From the NCBI GenBank assembly GCA_001275005.1, contig JWZX01002923.1, forward strand, positions 1 to 33,376: 33,376 bases of DNA. Direction: 5' to 3'. The notes under the pieces were generated by a model, which did no database searches, was not told the origin of the DNA, and was given only the letters and a program-made list of their open reading frames with translations. The stretch comes from Chrysochromulina tobinii. Its lineage: Eukaryota; Haptophyta; Prymnesiales; Chrysochromulinaceae. This document shows, piece after piece, positions 14,984 to 24,800 of the stretch (the stretch's first letter is position 1; every line of letters starts with the position of its first letter). A program made the translations under genes and the position numbers.

Positions 14984-17869
14984 ATGATTCCACAGACCGG
15001 TACAAGTTCCGTGTGCCTTCGAGGCCGCCGGTTCACGTATAAACCGTCGCCGGCGCCAATGGGAGAAGAGAGGACGGACCGCCGCAGCTGGTACTGGGCG
15101 TGGGACCATCTGCACCAGTCTCGGCCGGGCGTGCGCGGCGCCGCCGGTCGGCTCCACTTGCTCGTCGCCGAGACGGTGCTCTACAAGGACAATGAGCCGA
15201 CAGCGTGGATCTTCACGGCCAAGGATGGCGCGGTCATGCGCCGGCACACGAAACGCTATCGCACCGAAATCGTGGTTGAGGGCATAGTGCGCCACTCGCT
15301 CGAGAATGCGGTCGTCGCGGGCGCGCGCAACCGCCACGCAGCCGTCGTTCGTCGCGGTAACGACGGCTCCGTTGACATCAAGGCGTGCTTGCTGAGCGAG
15401 GAGGACATCGCCGGCATGGCGGGCGAGGGCGGCGGGCTCACGAGCAATCTGCTCGCTCTCCAGGCGTGCGTGCACACGCGCGCCAACAGCGGCGCGCGCT
15501 ACCGCTGCGAGGCGCGCCGTGAGTCAGGAGGCCTCCAGCTGCGGTTTGGCGTCGAGAAGCTCTGCTACCTGGGCGCGCCAACGGCGGCCGACGCGCCGCA
15601 CCCTCGAAGCGTGGCGGGTGCGAAGCTCAACGTGGGCCCGGCGTTTGCGCTCAAATGCACGATGAATGCATTCAACGTCGCCCTGAGCCAAGCGACCAGC
15701 GCGATCGTCTCGCACCTCGAGGCGGTGGGCAAGACCAAGATGGTGCACTTGCAGGCAGACTTCATCATCGACGCAGCGAACGAGTTACCCGTGCTCGTGG
15801 CCATGCCACTCGTGGTGACCACGCCACTGCCCAGGCCACCGGTGCGCGACCAAGCCGCCGCGCTCGCCCCGTCGGCCATCGATATGGCCGCGGCGAATGC
15901 GCTGCTGGCCGCCGCGCAGGCGCAGCCATCAGTGGGGAGAATGCACAGCCTCAGCCGTGGCAGCAGCAGCCGCGCGGGCTTGGGCTCAGCCGGGGGCGGC
16001 GGCAGCTCGGCCCTCTCGGCGCGCGCCTCGGCGCGTGTCGGCGCGTCCGCAGCCGAGGTAGCCCCAGCTGCCGTCGCAGCCGACGCGACGGCAGCCCAAA
16101 TGCGTGATGGGGGCTCCAACATCATCTCATCGGTGATCGGAGGACTCAGCAGGCCCACGGCGACTGCGAGCGGGTTCTTGGGGACGCTCACACGCACCCA
16201 GACGGTCACGCAGGTCGTCACGAATGACGCGCAGCTGACGGCGAAGAGCCGCACCGGCACTCGCACTGGCCCGGCGTCGTCTTCGGCGCTCCTCTCCAAA
16301 AGCAACCGCGTACAAATCAGCGCGGTGAAGATCGGTGCGGTGAAGACCGACGTGAAACGACCCTCGAGCGGCGGCGGGCTGCGCCCCACCCCTTGGATGC
16401 GCCTGCACCCGCCGATCCCCGTCGCCTTTCCAGACCAGGGTCGCGCCGGGGCGTCTAAGATGCGTGTGTGCTGTGGCGACTTTTGCGCGGTGGGCGGCGG
16501 GGAGGTGGAGGAGGAGGAGGAGGAGATGAATACAACCAGGGGCAAGCGCCCCGGCAGCTCGGCGCCGCTCGAGGGCCTACGCCCAGCCAAGAGCCTCGAC
16601 GCGATCGGCGGCGCCGCGGGCCGCGGACCTCCCAAGTTCGTGGTGGCCTACCGGTCGATCCTGCTCGCGCGTGCCGAGCATGCGATGCCCAAGCTGAGCG
16701 GGAATGAGCAGCGCGACGCCACCGTGCGCGCGACGCTCCTCGAGCAAGGACGCCCGGGGTATGCGCACCCGAGCGCGCCGGTGACGCCGCACCCGACGGA
16801 GTTTTACAAGCCGGTGCACGTGTGCCACGCATGCTACGTCGTCTACTGCCGGCTGGACGCGGCGCGTGCCCAGACGTGCATGCCCGCCGACGAGCCCGAG
16901 TTGCCCCGACGGCCGACGCACGATCTCGACGGCCGTCGCTCGCAGCCGGCCTTGGAGGGCAGCGCGGCGGCGCCCGCCGCCGCGGAGCTCGTGGCCATGC
17001 CGTGGCGACCGTTCTTCGCGCCGGCGGCCCGGCTCGCGTACGCGGAGCTCGAGCGCGGCTTCCCGCTCGGCTCGCGCGAGACGAAGCGTCTGGTGGCTGA
17101 GCTGCAGCGGCGGCCGAACACAGCCGACCACATCGCGCCGCCGCGCGCCACCGCTATGAGTACCTCGCCGTCCGCCGTCGTCTCGCTCGCGCTGCAGGCG
17201 TCCGCGACGGCGCCCGCACTAGCACGCGCGCGCTCGGCTGCGGCGGGTCGCTCGTGGCTCCCAGCAGGAGATCTCTACGCCGGGATCGGCGGGGGGGTCC
17301 TCGGCGGCGCGCCAGCGGGCTCGCTCGCAGGGCTGCACCAGCCGTTCGGGTACATGGCCGCCGCCGCCGCCGGGTACAATGGCTCGCCGTGCGGGCTGCA
17401 CGGTAGCTCGAGCGCGCCCGCGCTGCGCACCGCCGCGCCTCTCATCCGGCAGCATCAGGAGCAAGGTGTGGCGCTCACCCCCGCGCCACCGCCGCTGCCG
17501 CCTCCAACGGCGCCTCCCGAGGATGCCCTTGGGCACGGGGCCAGGAGCGCCACCAGAAGCGCCAAGGGCGGCGGCACAGTCAAGGCTCAGCGCGCAGACG
17601 GGGCGGGTCCGTCGCTCTCCGACCTTGCCGAGCTGCCTCCGTTTGAGGCCGCCTACCCGTCCAAGGACTACGAGAAGGTCGTGATGGCCACCTCGGCCTT
17701 CACCCCACCGTCGCCAGCGCCGCCTCCAATGTCTGCTAAGGAGAAGGAGGCCGCGCTCGTGCAATACCTCTCGTTCGAGATGATGCCACTCACCGGTGGC
17801 GAGGGCGCCTCGTCGCGAATCCGCAGCCGAGCCGGCCGCAGTGGCTCGAAAGCGGTCATGAAAGAGTGA
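14984..17869 (+). CDS. Large protein of unknown function with two cysteine clusters
   Basis: I do not recognise the family. The frame gives 961 residues from the ATG at 14984 (A at -3); the ATG at 15059 (MGEERTDRRSWYW) is an alternative, and the upstream part of the frame begins only with TTG inside the LTV1 end. The N-terminal 300 residues look folded and conserved in style: RRSWYWAWDHL, AVMRRHTKRYRTEIVVEGIVRHSLE, HAAVVRRGNDGSVDIKACL, and KTKMVHLQADFIIDAANELPVLV. After a Ser/Ala/Gly-rich linker come KMRVCCGDFC (about 493) with an acidic run, then FVVAYRSILLARAEHAM and VHVCHACYVVYCRLDAAR (about 611-622). The closely spaced cysteines could bind metal. The C-terminal third is low-complexity Ala/Pro/Gly, ending YLSFEMMPL. 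Membrane spans are not seen. Confidence 0.8.
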   Translation: MIPQTGTSSVCLRGRRFTYKPSPAPMGEERTDRRSWYWAWDHLHQSRPGVRGAAGRLHLLVAETVLYKDNEPTAWIFTAKDGAVMRRHTKRYRTEIVVEGIVRHSLENAVVAGARNRHAAVVRRGNDGSVDIKACLLSEEDIAGMAGEGGGLTSNLLALQACVHTRANSGARYRCEARRESGGLQLRFGVEKLCYLGAPTAADAPHPRSVAGAKLNVGPAFALKCTMNAFNVALSQATSAIVSHLEAVGKTKMVHLQADFIIDAANELPVLVAMPLVVTTPLPRPPVRDQAAALAPSAIDMAAANALLAAAQAQPSVGRMHSLSRGSSSRAGLGSAGGGGSSALSARASARVGASAAEVAPAAVAADATAAQMRDGGSNIISSVIGGLSRPTATASGFLGTLTRTQTVTQVVTNDAQLTAKSRTGTRTGPASSSALLSKSNRVQISAVKIGAVKTDVKRPSSGGGLRPTPWMRLHPPIPVAFPDQGRAGASKMRVCCGDFCAVGGGEVEEEEEEMNTTRGKRPGSSAPLEGLRPAKSLDAIGGAAGRGPPKFVVAYRSILLARAEHAMPKLSGNEQRDATVRATLLEQGRPGYAHPSAPVTPHPTEFYKPVHVCHACYVVYCRLDAARAQTCMPADEPELPRRPTHDLDGRRSQPALEGSAAAPAAAELVAMPWRPFFAPAARLAYAELERGFPLGSRETKRLVAELQRRPNTADHIAPPRATAMSTSPSAVVSLALQASATAPALARARSAAAGRSWLPAGDLYAGIGGGVLGGAPAGSLAGLHQPFGYMAAAAAGYNGSPCGLHGSSSAPALRTAAPLIRQHQEQGVALTPAPPPLPPPTAPPEDALGHGARSATRSAKGGGTVKAQRADGAGPSLSDLAELPPFEAAYPSKDYEKVVMATSAFTPPSPAPPPMSAKEKEAALVQYLSFEMMPLTGGEGASSRIRSRAGRSGSKAVMKE

Positions 17870-18106
17870 CCGGCGCTCCACAAAGAGTGTTCAAAGAGAG
17901 CCCAAAGAGGCGAGTGTCGTGTCAGAGTCTATGTCAGAGTGTCCTGAAGCCTAGCCTCCCGGCGAGCTGGTGTTGGCAAGCAAGATGCAGTCCTGAACGT
18001 GAACGTGAATGTGCAGTGCATGTTTGCACTTGGACCGGACGTTTCATCGGCCCGTGCTGCTCGTCGGGAGCGGCTAGCGAGGGCGGCGTCAAGCCGGCCT
18101 CCCGGG

Positions 18107-20866
18107 ATGACGATAGTGTTGCCGACCGACTTGTCGCCACATGCAACCAAAGCCATGCACGATGGCGCGGTGCGCCAGGAGGCGGCTAATGAGCTCCTAC
18201 TGAAGCACCAGCGGAGCGGCTCCGGCAAGTTGGCGCTGGCTTCGCTTAAGGGCAACAAGAAGGCACTTGGCCGGTGGGGCAAGGTGAGTACGGCGGCAAG
18301 CATGGTAAGCATGGCCGTAGAAATGCGCACCACCTCTACGCTCGATGCGCTCCGCCGGCTCGAAAAGGTTCTCGATAAGATTGACGGCCAGCCGGCCAAG
18401 GAAGAGGGCCGCAACTTTGTCCGGGAGCTCGAGTACATCCTAGGCTCGCTCAATCCGATCGAGATCCGGCTGATCGAACCTTTCAAACGCTTCGAGGCCG
18501 GCGTGAACGCCATTGAAATGCAGCTTATGCAGCGCGACACCGCCTCCGAGGACAAGCTGCGCGTGATCCGCGAGGCCATCACCAAGGCGCTCGCCCGCGG
18601 CCATTATGGCGTGCTAGCGCCGCTCGAACGCGAGGTGATGGCCGCAGCAGCCGAGGCGGCAACGCGTGGCGATGCGCCAGCGGCTGCGCTCACCGCCGCC
18701 GCTGCGAGCGCGCTGGGCGCCTCGGCGGAGACGATGAAGGCGGCGGAGCTCGAGGCTGCCGCAGCTGCCGAGCTGAAGCGCAAGTCCGATCGGGAGCAGA
18801 ACGACGTTGACGTCAATAAGCTCGTGTTCAGCACCTACGAACGACAGGGCGAACGCGACGCTATGCTCGGCGGCCTGGTGGATTGGCTCGATGCGGCGGC
18901 GGCTGACATTGAGGATGCGCTCTCCAACCCTGTGGCGAACGAGGACGATGCCGAGGACGAGACTGCGAAGCAGCAGCGTGCAGCCTTCAAAGGCAAGACG
19001 GACTTCGACGCGGAGCTGCTCATTCAAAGGGGACGCATGCAGCTCGACGACTTGCTCCTCGGGCTGCAGACCAACGCCACGCAGGCGATGGAGCTGCACG
19101 GCAAGATCGGCAATGAGCTCAAGGAGAAGATCCGCGCACTCGATGTGACGATTGCTGACATGAAGGCGGCCGTAGGGCCGGAGCAAGCGAAGCTCCGATT
19201 GGCACTCAAAGAAAAGGAGGACTTGGGGCGCCGGCTTGCCGAGATTGCGATTCAGATGAACGAGATCCAGGCCGCGACGACCGGTACCAAGAAGGAGATC
19301 GAGAAGATGGGCAAGCTGCTCGAGGAGGAGGGACGGAAGCTCAAGGCTGCCATCCAAAAGGAGTTTGAGGCCAACGAGGAGTTGGCCAAAGCGCAAGGCT
19401 CGCTCGCGCGAGTCGCCGGCGAGTCTGAGAACCGCAAGCTCGAGATCAACCGCCTCCAAAAGGAACTGAGCGCCGCCGAGAAGCGTCTCGCGGTCGCTGC
19501 GGATGCGGGCGTCGAGGCGGCCGCGGCGGCCGAGGCGCGCGCGGTGGAGCTGCAGGCGGAGATCGACCAGCTCAAGGCGGCGCTCGTGGAGGCACTCGCA
19601 GCGGCGGCGGCCAAGGAGGTCATCTCGCCAGCGATGCGTTCGCGCCTCGATGGCCTCGAAGCGCAGGTCAATTTGCTGCAAAAGGAGCTCAAGGAGGCTC
19701 TGATGGAGCGAGATAAGGCTGCGCATGATCGCGACCAACTCCAGAAGAAGCTCGATGCGATCCCACCGCCGGCGCCGCTGCCCAAAGGCGGTGGGCTGAG
19801 CGCCGAGGAGCGCGCGGCGATGGAGTGGCAGCGCGCGGCCGCGATGAAGAGAGCGCAGATCACGCTCTCTGATGGCGTCGAGGCGGCGGCGGCGGATGCG
19901 CAATCTCGGATCAGCGCTGCCGTCGCGGCGGCGGAGGCCCACTTTTCCGGTGTTGCGATGCGCGTCCAGAAGCGCGTGGTTACGGCGCTACGGGCCAGCG
20001 AGGCGCGTAGTGCGCATGCCGAGGCGCGCATGAAGACGCTTGAGGAGGAGCGCACCAAGGCGGTCGAGTTCGGGGAGCGCCAGCAGAAGGTAGCGAACGA
20101 CCGGGCGGATGAGATCGGGACGCTCAAGCGGCGGCTGGACGAGCTCGAAGAAGCCAACCGAAGAGCCCAACCCGCACCGCCGCCGCCGAAGGCACCCTCG
20201 GGGGCGAGCGCGAGCCAGACGGACCCGTACGAGAGCGACGAGGAGAAGCGGCTGAGAGTGGAGCTCGCGAAGGCACAGAAGGATCTCGACGCAGCGCTCG
20301 CGGCCACGGAGGCGGCGGGCGAGGCGTTGGCGGCGGCGTTGGCACGCGAACCGAAGAAGGCCAAGCCGGGATTCGCGCCCGCGGGCGAGGCAGTGCTCGC
20401 GGCGTCTGTGATGTCCACGGGCGCCAAGGAGAAGCAGAAGCTGAGCAGCGACGTGGACGCGCTGCACAAGCAGATCGAGGCGATGCGCGAGGAGATCGTT
20501 CTCTCCCAGGGCGAGGCGTTCCGAGCAAAGAAGGCGGCCAAGCTCGCGCGTGCGGATAACTTGCGCGACCGTGTGGTGCTCAAGGCCCTCATTCTGTCGA
20601 TGAGCAGGACGGCGATGTCCGACAAGACGCGTGCTGACATGCTGCATCGCCGACTGGATCAAGCCCTCGATGAAATTGACGAGCTGCGCAACCGGCCTCC
20701 GGAGATCGTCGAGGTCGTCAGAGACGCCCCGCCGCCTCCGCCGCGCGGCAACTCCTTCAGCGCGGCCAGGAGTGGCATGGTGGAACGGTACCAAGAGGAA
20801 GAGGATGAGCTCAAGCAGCAGCAGGCCATGGCTTTCATGAGCGCAGGCGCGTCCTCGGGCTTCTAA
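18107..20866 (+). CDS. Long coiled-coil protein of unknown function
   Basis: The start is taken as the ATG at 18107 (MTIVLPTDLSPH, G at -3). An in-frame ATG at 18020 is an alternative, and the frame opens with GTG at 17999. The 919-residue product has an N-terminal mostly helical domain (STLDALRRLEKVLDKIDG...LEYILGSLNPIEIRLIEPFKRFE). This is followed by long Ala/Glu/Lys/Leu heptad-like coiled coils through most of the middle (roughly residues 310-560 and 600-690), Pro-rich breaks (PPPAPLPKGGG, APPPPKAPSGAS), and a last conserved-looking helix SDKTRADMLHRRLDQALDEIDELRNRP. It may be structural, for example cytoskeletal or flagellar, but nothing in the sequence proves this. The same frame resumes as plausible coding sequence right after its TAA, see the next entry. 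Confidence 0.78.
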   Translation: MTIVLPTDLSPHATKAMHDGAVRQEAANELLLKHQRSGSGKLALASLKGNKKALGRWGKVSTAASMVSMAVEMRTTSTLDALRRLEKVLDKIDGQPAKEEGRNFVRELEYILGSLNPIEIRLIEPFKRFEAGVNAIEMQLMQRDTASEDKLRVIREAITKALARGHYGVLAPLEREVMAAAAEAATRGDAPAAALTAAAASALGASAETMKAAELEAAAAAELKRKSDREQNDVDVNKLVFSTYERQGERDAMLGGLVDWLDAAAADIEDALSNPVANEDDAEDETAKQQRAAFKGKTDFDAELLIQRGRMQLDDLLLGLQTNATQAMELHGKIGNELKEKIRALDVTIADMKAAVGPEQAKLRLALKEKEDLGRRLAEIAIQMNEIQAATTGTKKEIEKMGKLLEEEGRKLKAAIQKEFEANEELAKAQGSLARVAGESENRKLEINRLQKELSAAEKRLAVAADAGVEAAAAAEARAVELQAEIDQLKAALVEALAAAAAKEVISPAMRSRLDGLEAQVNLLQKELKEALMERDKAAHDRDQLQKKLDAIPPPAPLPKGGGLSAEERAAMEWQRAAAMKRAQITLSDGVEAAAADAQSRISAAVAAAEAHFSGVAMRVQKRVVTALRASEARSAHAEARMKTLEEERTKAVEFGERQQKVANDRADEIGTLKRRLDELEEANRRAQPAPPPPKAPSGASASQTDPYESDEEKRLRVELAKAQKDLDAALAATEAAGEALAAALAREPKKAKPGFAPAGEAVLAASVMSTGAKEKQKLSSDVDALHKQIEAMREEIVLSQGEAFRAKKAAKLARADNLRDRVVLKALILSMSRTAMSDKTRADMLHRRLDQALDEIDELRNRPPEIVEVVRDAPPPPPRGNSFSAARSGMVERYQEEEDELKQQQAMAFMSAGASSGF

Positions 20867-21337
20867 TCGTCCTACAGTGAGCACTTTGACGAATCTGGAC
20901 GTGCGCGCTCCCGCGAAGGTGGCTCTCATGCCGGTAGCTCACGTGAAGGCCGCCCCGAGCGAACCGAGCGCCCCGAGCGCCCCGAACGCGCCGACCGCGC
21001 CGACCGTAGCGACCTGCGCGAGGAGTACGTCGAGTACGACCCTGGCGATGAACGCGGGCGTGATAACGACCACGGACGAGGTGGCGGCAGTGGCGTATCT
21101 TTGGATAGGCGCACCAGTAGAGACTCTGTCGATGCAGGCGCACTCGGCGCCGATGTAGACCGGCCGTCCGCACCAACTTCCCACAGCTCTGGCAGGGTTC
21201 GCGAGAACGCAGCACTTCCGAGACCGCAGCCCTCCCGAGGGGAGAGCGGCGTCAAGGACGCTGCCGTCAAGGACGCTGTCGTCAAGGGCGCTGTCGACGT
21301 CGAGTTGGACAGGCGGTACACGGCGGTGCCGTCCGCG
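20867..21337 (+). other. Coding-like open stretch in the same frame as the preceding gene, no start codon of its own
   Basis: After the TAA at 20864-20866 the same frame stays open to 21568. It reads like real protein: SEHFDESGRARSREGG, ERPERPERADRADRSDLREEYVEYDPGDERGRDND, SLDRRTSRDSVDAG, KDAAVKDAVVKGAVDVELDRRY. The first in-frame Met is at 21338. One explanation is an intron 20788-20877 (gtaccaag...ctaatcgtcctacag, 90 bp) that removes the stop and joins MVER to EHFDES in frame. Others are a 5' exon of the next gene, or an assembly base error. The donor lacks the +5 G seen in the better-supported introns here, so this is only a hypothesis. Confidence 0.5.
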
Positions 21338-21845
21338 ATGGAAAGGCGGGGACATGGAGACGCGGTACCATCGATGCATCAGGAGGAGCTCATGGGCGGC
21401 CGAGCGAGCCCTACACGCTCAGAGGAGACACAGCGACGCATCGAGCGAGAGGCGCGGGATCGGGGCGTATCTCCTGCGCCTCAAGGCCCCCCCTGCATCT
21501 ATGGCCAAGCCGGTCCGAGAACGGGGCGCAGCGGTGGCGCACAAGATCGACGGGGACCGGGCCGATGACGAACCTGCCCGAGTGACGAGCTCGCTGACGG
21601 GCGGCAAGATGACTGATGAGATCGAGGCTCGCGGGGCAGCTGGCCCGGCGCCACGGGCGGCAGGCGCTCCTTCAGAATACTTGACCAGCGGCGTCGCCCG
21701 TCCGGTCGTACGGAAAGACATGCCGCCTCAGGATCCAGACTACGAGGTCATTATGAGGCAAGCGGGCTCGGGCCGCATCGTGACGCAAGTCCCTGGGCAG
21801 CAAAAGGCCGGCGGAGGAGGAGGTGGAGGTGGAGGTGGAGGTGGA

Positions 21846-21886
<41 letters not shown>

Positions 21887-24800
21887 GGCTGGCAAGCCCC
21901 CTTTGCTCGCTGGCGCGGCGAGCGCGGGGCGCCAGCAGACACCACCCAAGCGAGTAGGGGCAGAGGCAGAGGAGGTTGGAGCTCAGGGTGCAGCGGGCAG
22001 CGCCTCGGCGCCGCGCCACGCCGCGCCGCCGCGCACGACCAGCCTTGTGCGAGGCGCTTCGTACGTTGAGGCGACATTCGAGGAGGAAGAGGAAGAGGCT
22101 TACCAGCCGCCCCCCGACTCAACGCCCTCAGCGGTGACGGGGGCGACGGGCCGGCCGCAGCAGCTTGCTTCCACCTCAGCCAAGGCCGGTGGCGGCGGCG
22201 GTGGCGGCGGCGGAGCTACAGCAGGAGCGGCGGCGGCGGCGGCGGCGGAGGCGGCGACCACACGAAAAGAGGCGACAGCGGTGCACTCGCGTGTGGCTGA
22301 GCTCAGGCGAAAGCAAGCTGCGGGAGAGCTGAACCCAGTTGAGAGGTTCGAGCTCTCGTCCTCCGAAGAGAAGCTGACGAAACTTGAATCGAAGGTGCAG
22401 AGGCTGGAGGCAGCAGCTAGGGCTGGGGATGTGAACGGGGGGCTAACGCCAAGCGATCAGCTGCCTCGGGCCACCGCAACCGTCGTGTCAGCGGGCCGGG
22501 CCACAGTGCCACCCGCCTCTCCGACGAACCTGCCCAGGCCAGAGAAGCCTGACACGGCGATCTCCCTGCCTCCGGAGTCGATCGCGACGCTCGCGACACA
22601 GCGCAGCGGCAGCCTTCAACGGGGCCTCCCTGCAGGCACCTCCAACAGGGACCTGCTTGAGTCTAGTGCACCCGCCGAGCCACCCACCCTCAGCGTGGCC
22701 AACGGTTTGGCGGCGGAGGGCAGCGCGGCCCATGACGAGACCGATTATGAGACCTCGCGCTTCACGCCCTCCTCTCGGCGCGGCATGCGTCTGCCCCACC
22801 CGGGCGCCCCGCAATACCCGCGCGTCGATGGCGCCCTCGAGCTAGCGGCAGCAGCGGCCGAGGCGGCGGCAAGTAAGCCAGTCGCGGAGCTCTCGAGTGC
22901 GTCACCTGCCAGGTCGGGTAGCCGCGGCACGCTCCAAGCTCGCGGCTCCCTGAAAGCAGGAGGCACCTGCGGCGGCGGCGGCTGCGCTGCACCGCCGTTC
23001 TCGTCGGAGACTAGTCTTGGGCCTCGGCTTGCTGGCGAGGGCGGAGGGCGCGAGTCGACCGTCTCACCACCCCCTATGATGATCTCCTCGTGGAGTGGGA
23101 ACATCGCGCGCACGCCAACGGGCCTCGAGACGGCCGCTCACGAGCAGGTGGAGCGGGCGGTGGCAGCCGCTGTCAAGGCAGAGCAGGAGCGCAGTGCTCA
23201 ACTGCTCCAGTTTCGGCTGGCAGAGGCGCGTGCGGACGCGATCGCAGCCAAGGAAGCGGCGGCGGCGGCGGAAGCGGCGAAGGAGGTCGCCAAGGCGTCT
23301 GCACTCGAGGCCGGAAGCAAAGCGGCCGCACTTGCGTCGCAGGTGGGCAATCTGCGCAAGGAGGTGTCACAGCTCACCCACGAGAATGAAGCGCTCCGCT
23401 CGCAGGTCAGCGAGGCTAAGACGTTGCCGCTCGGGATCGCTGGCCTGCCCGCGCCACGAGCGACTACCCCGGCCGCACCAAGAGCCCCACCAATGCCTCT
23501 CACAACCGCCCACCTTCGTGTGCTCGCTCCAAGCGATAAGAAGGGAGGGCCCGTCGATCTGGTGCCCCACGCGGCCGTTGCGCCGCCAGCCGCGCCTAGC
23601 CAAGACGCTGATGCGGCGTCGGTCGCGGCGATCGCGGCGGCGTACGGCGTCGATGCTCGGCTAGTAGCCTCCGTGAAGGCAACGCTCCATGGCTTCGAGG
23701 GGTCGGTGCCCGCGGGTAGTTACAACGAGGAGCACGCGGCGCGTATCATCTCGGCAGCGACGGCGGCCGTGCTTGCGAGCGAGGGCAATGTAGCCATGCC
23801 GCCCGCGCCACCGTCGCTTGCACCCATCTCGAGCACAGTTCTGGCGGCGGCCGAGGCGGCCTACGAGCTGCAGTGTGCAGTCGGGCCCGCGCGCGCGGGC
23901 TCGCGTGTGCCCGACTTTTACCGCGCTTGGATGGAGGAGCAGCTGGATCACCACGGGCTGAGCGGAGCCGAGAGGCCGGTGCGCGTCAACAATTCCCTCG
24001 CGCCCTTCTCGCCCCCGAGCGCGAGCTGCACCCATGGGCTCAACTCCTCGGCTGAGGTACGGTCGGCTGGGAAGGCGTACGCGGCCGCTTTCCCACAGGT
24101 GCACTCGCCGCACGCGCGCCGGCTAGTGAGCGCCGGCCAGGGCGGCGGTGACGCACGGCCTTGGACACCAACTGCGCTCGCCTCACCCACTGGCGCGGAC
24201 GCGCGTGGAAGCGCGCGGGGCGAGCAGCTCACACCGATGGTCATTGGGATGCTCCAGCACGACGACGCCGCTGTGCGTGACGCGGCGCAGAGTGTGCTGG
24301 AGAACCTACGCAAGCTGCCGTTGCCGCCAGGCGCACTCTCGACCGTTGGGCTCCCTATGAGCCCCGTCGCAGTACCCAGGCCGCGCCAACGGCCGCCCGA
24401 AGCAACGCCGCCGAAAGCGGGCGGCGCCTCAGCACAGCCACCCTCGTCGCCGGCTAAGGCCGAGGGCGGCGATCCGAAACCGAAATCGCGCCTCGGAGGA
24501 CCGCCCACCAACCAGGCGATCTCGGTTCGGATCGCGCTCGGCCCCGAGCCCACAGCCACTGTGGCCGCGATGCGCGCCGCCGTGGACGGTCTGCATGCGC
24601 TCAAGACGGCGCTGAGCATGCTCGGGCCCGAGTGCATGCCGCTGCATGGGATGAGTGGGCTGCTCGGCAAGCTGGTGGAGCATCCCGAGGGGCCAATCCG
24701 CTCCGCTGCCCACGGACTCCTCGAGACCCTTCGCCGAGTGCACGGCGACGATCCGCTCTTCAGCGCGCTCGCGAGCGCCCACGTCGGCGCTCAGACGCTC

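Noticed and set aside
15565-16635. Minus-strand frame of 356 codons opposite the Cys-cluster gene
   Set aside because: Low-complexity Ala/Ser/Pro reading without motifs. The plus strand holds the ordered blocks.
18614-20640. Large open frames on the minus strand opposite the coiled-coil gene
   Set aside because: In GC-rich coding DNA with few TAA/TAG/TGA complements, antisense frames stay open. They read as Leu/Arg- or Ser/Ala-rich shadow sequence.
21811-22260. Glycine and alanine triplet runs considered as a CRISPR-like or regulatory repeat array
   Set aside because: They are simple in-frame triplet repeats without spacers, in a eukaryotic coding region.
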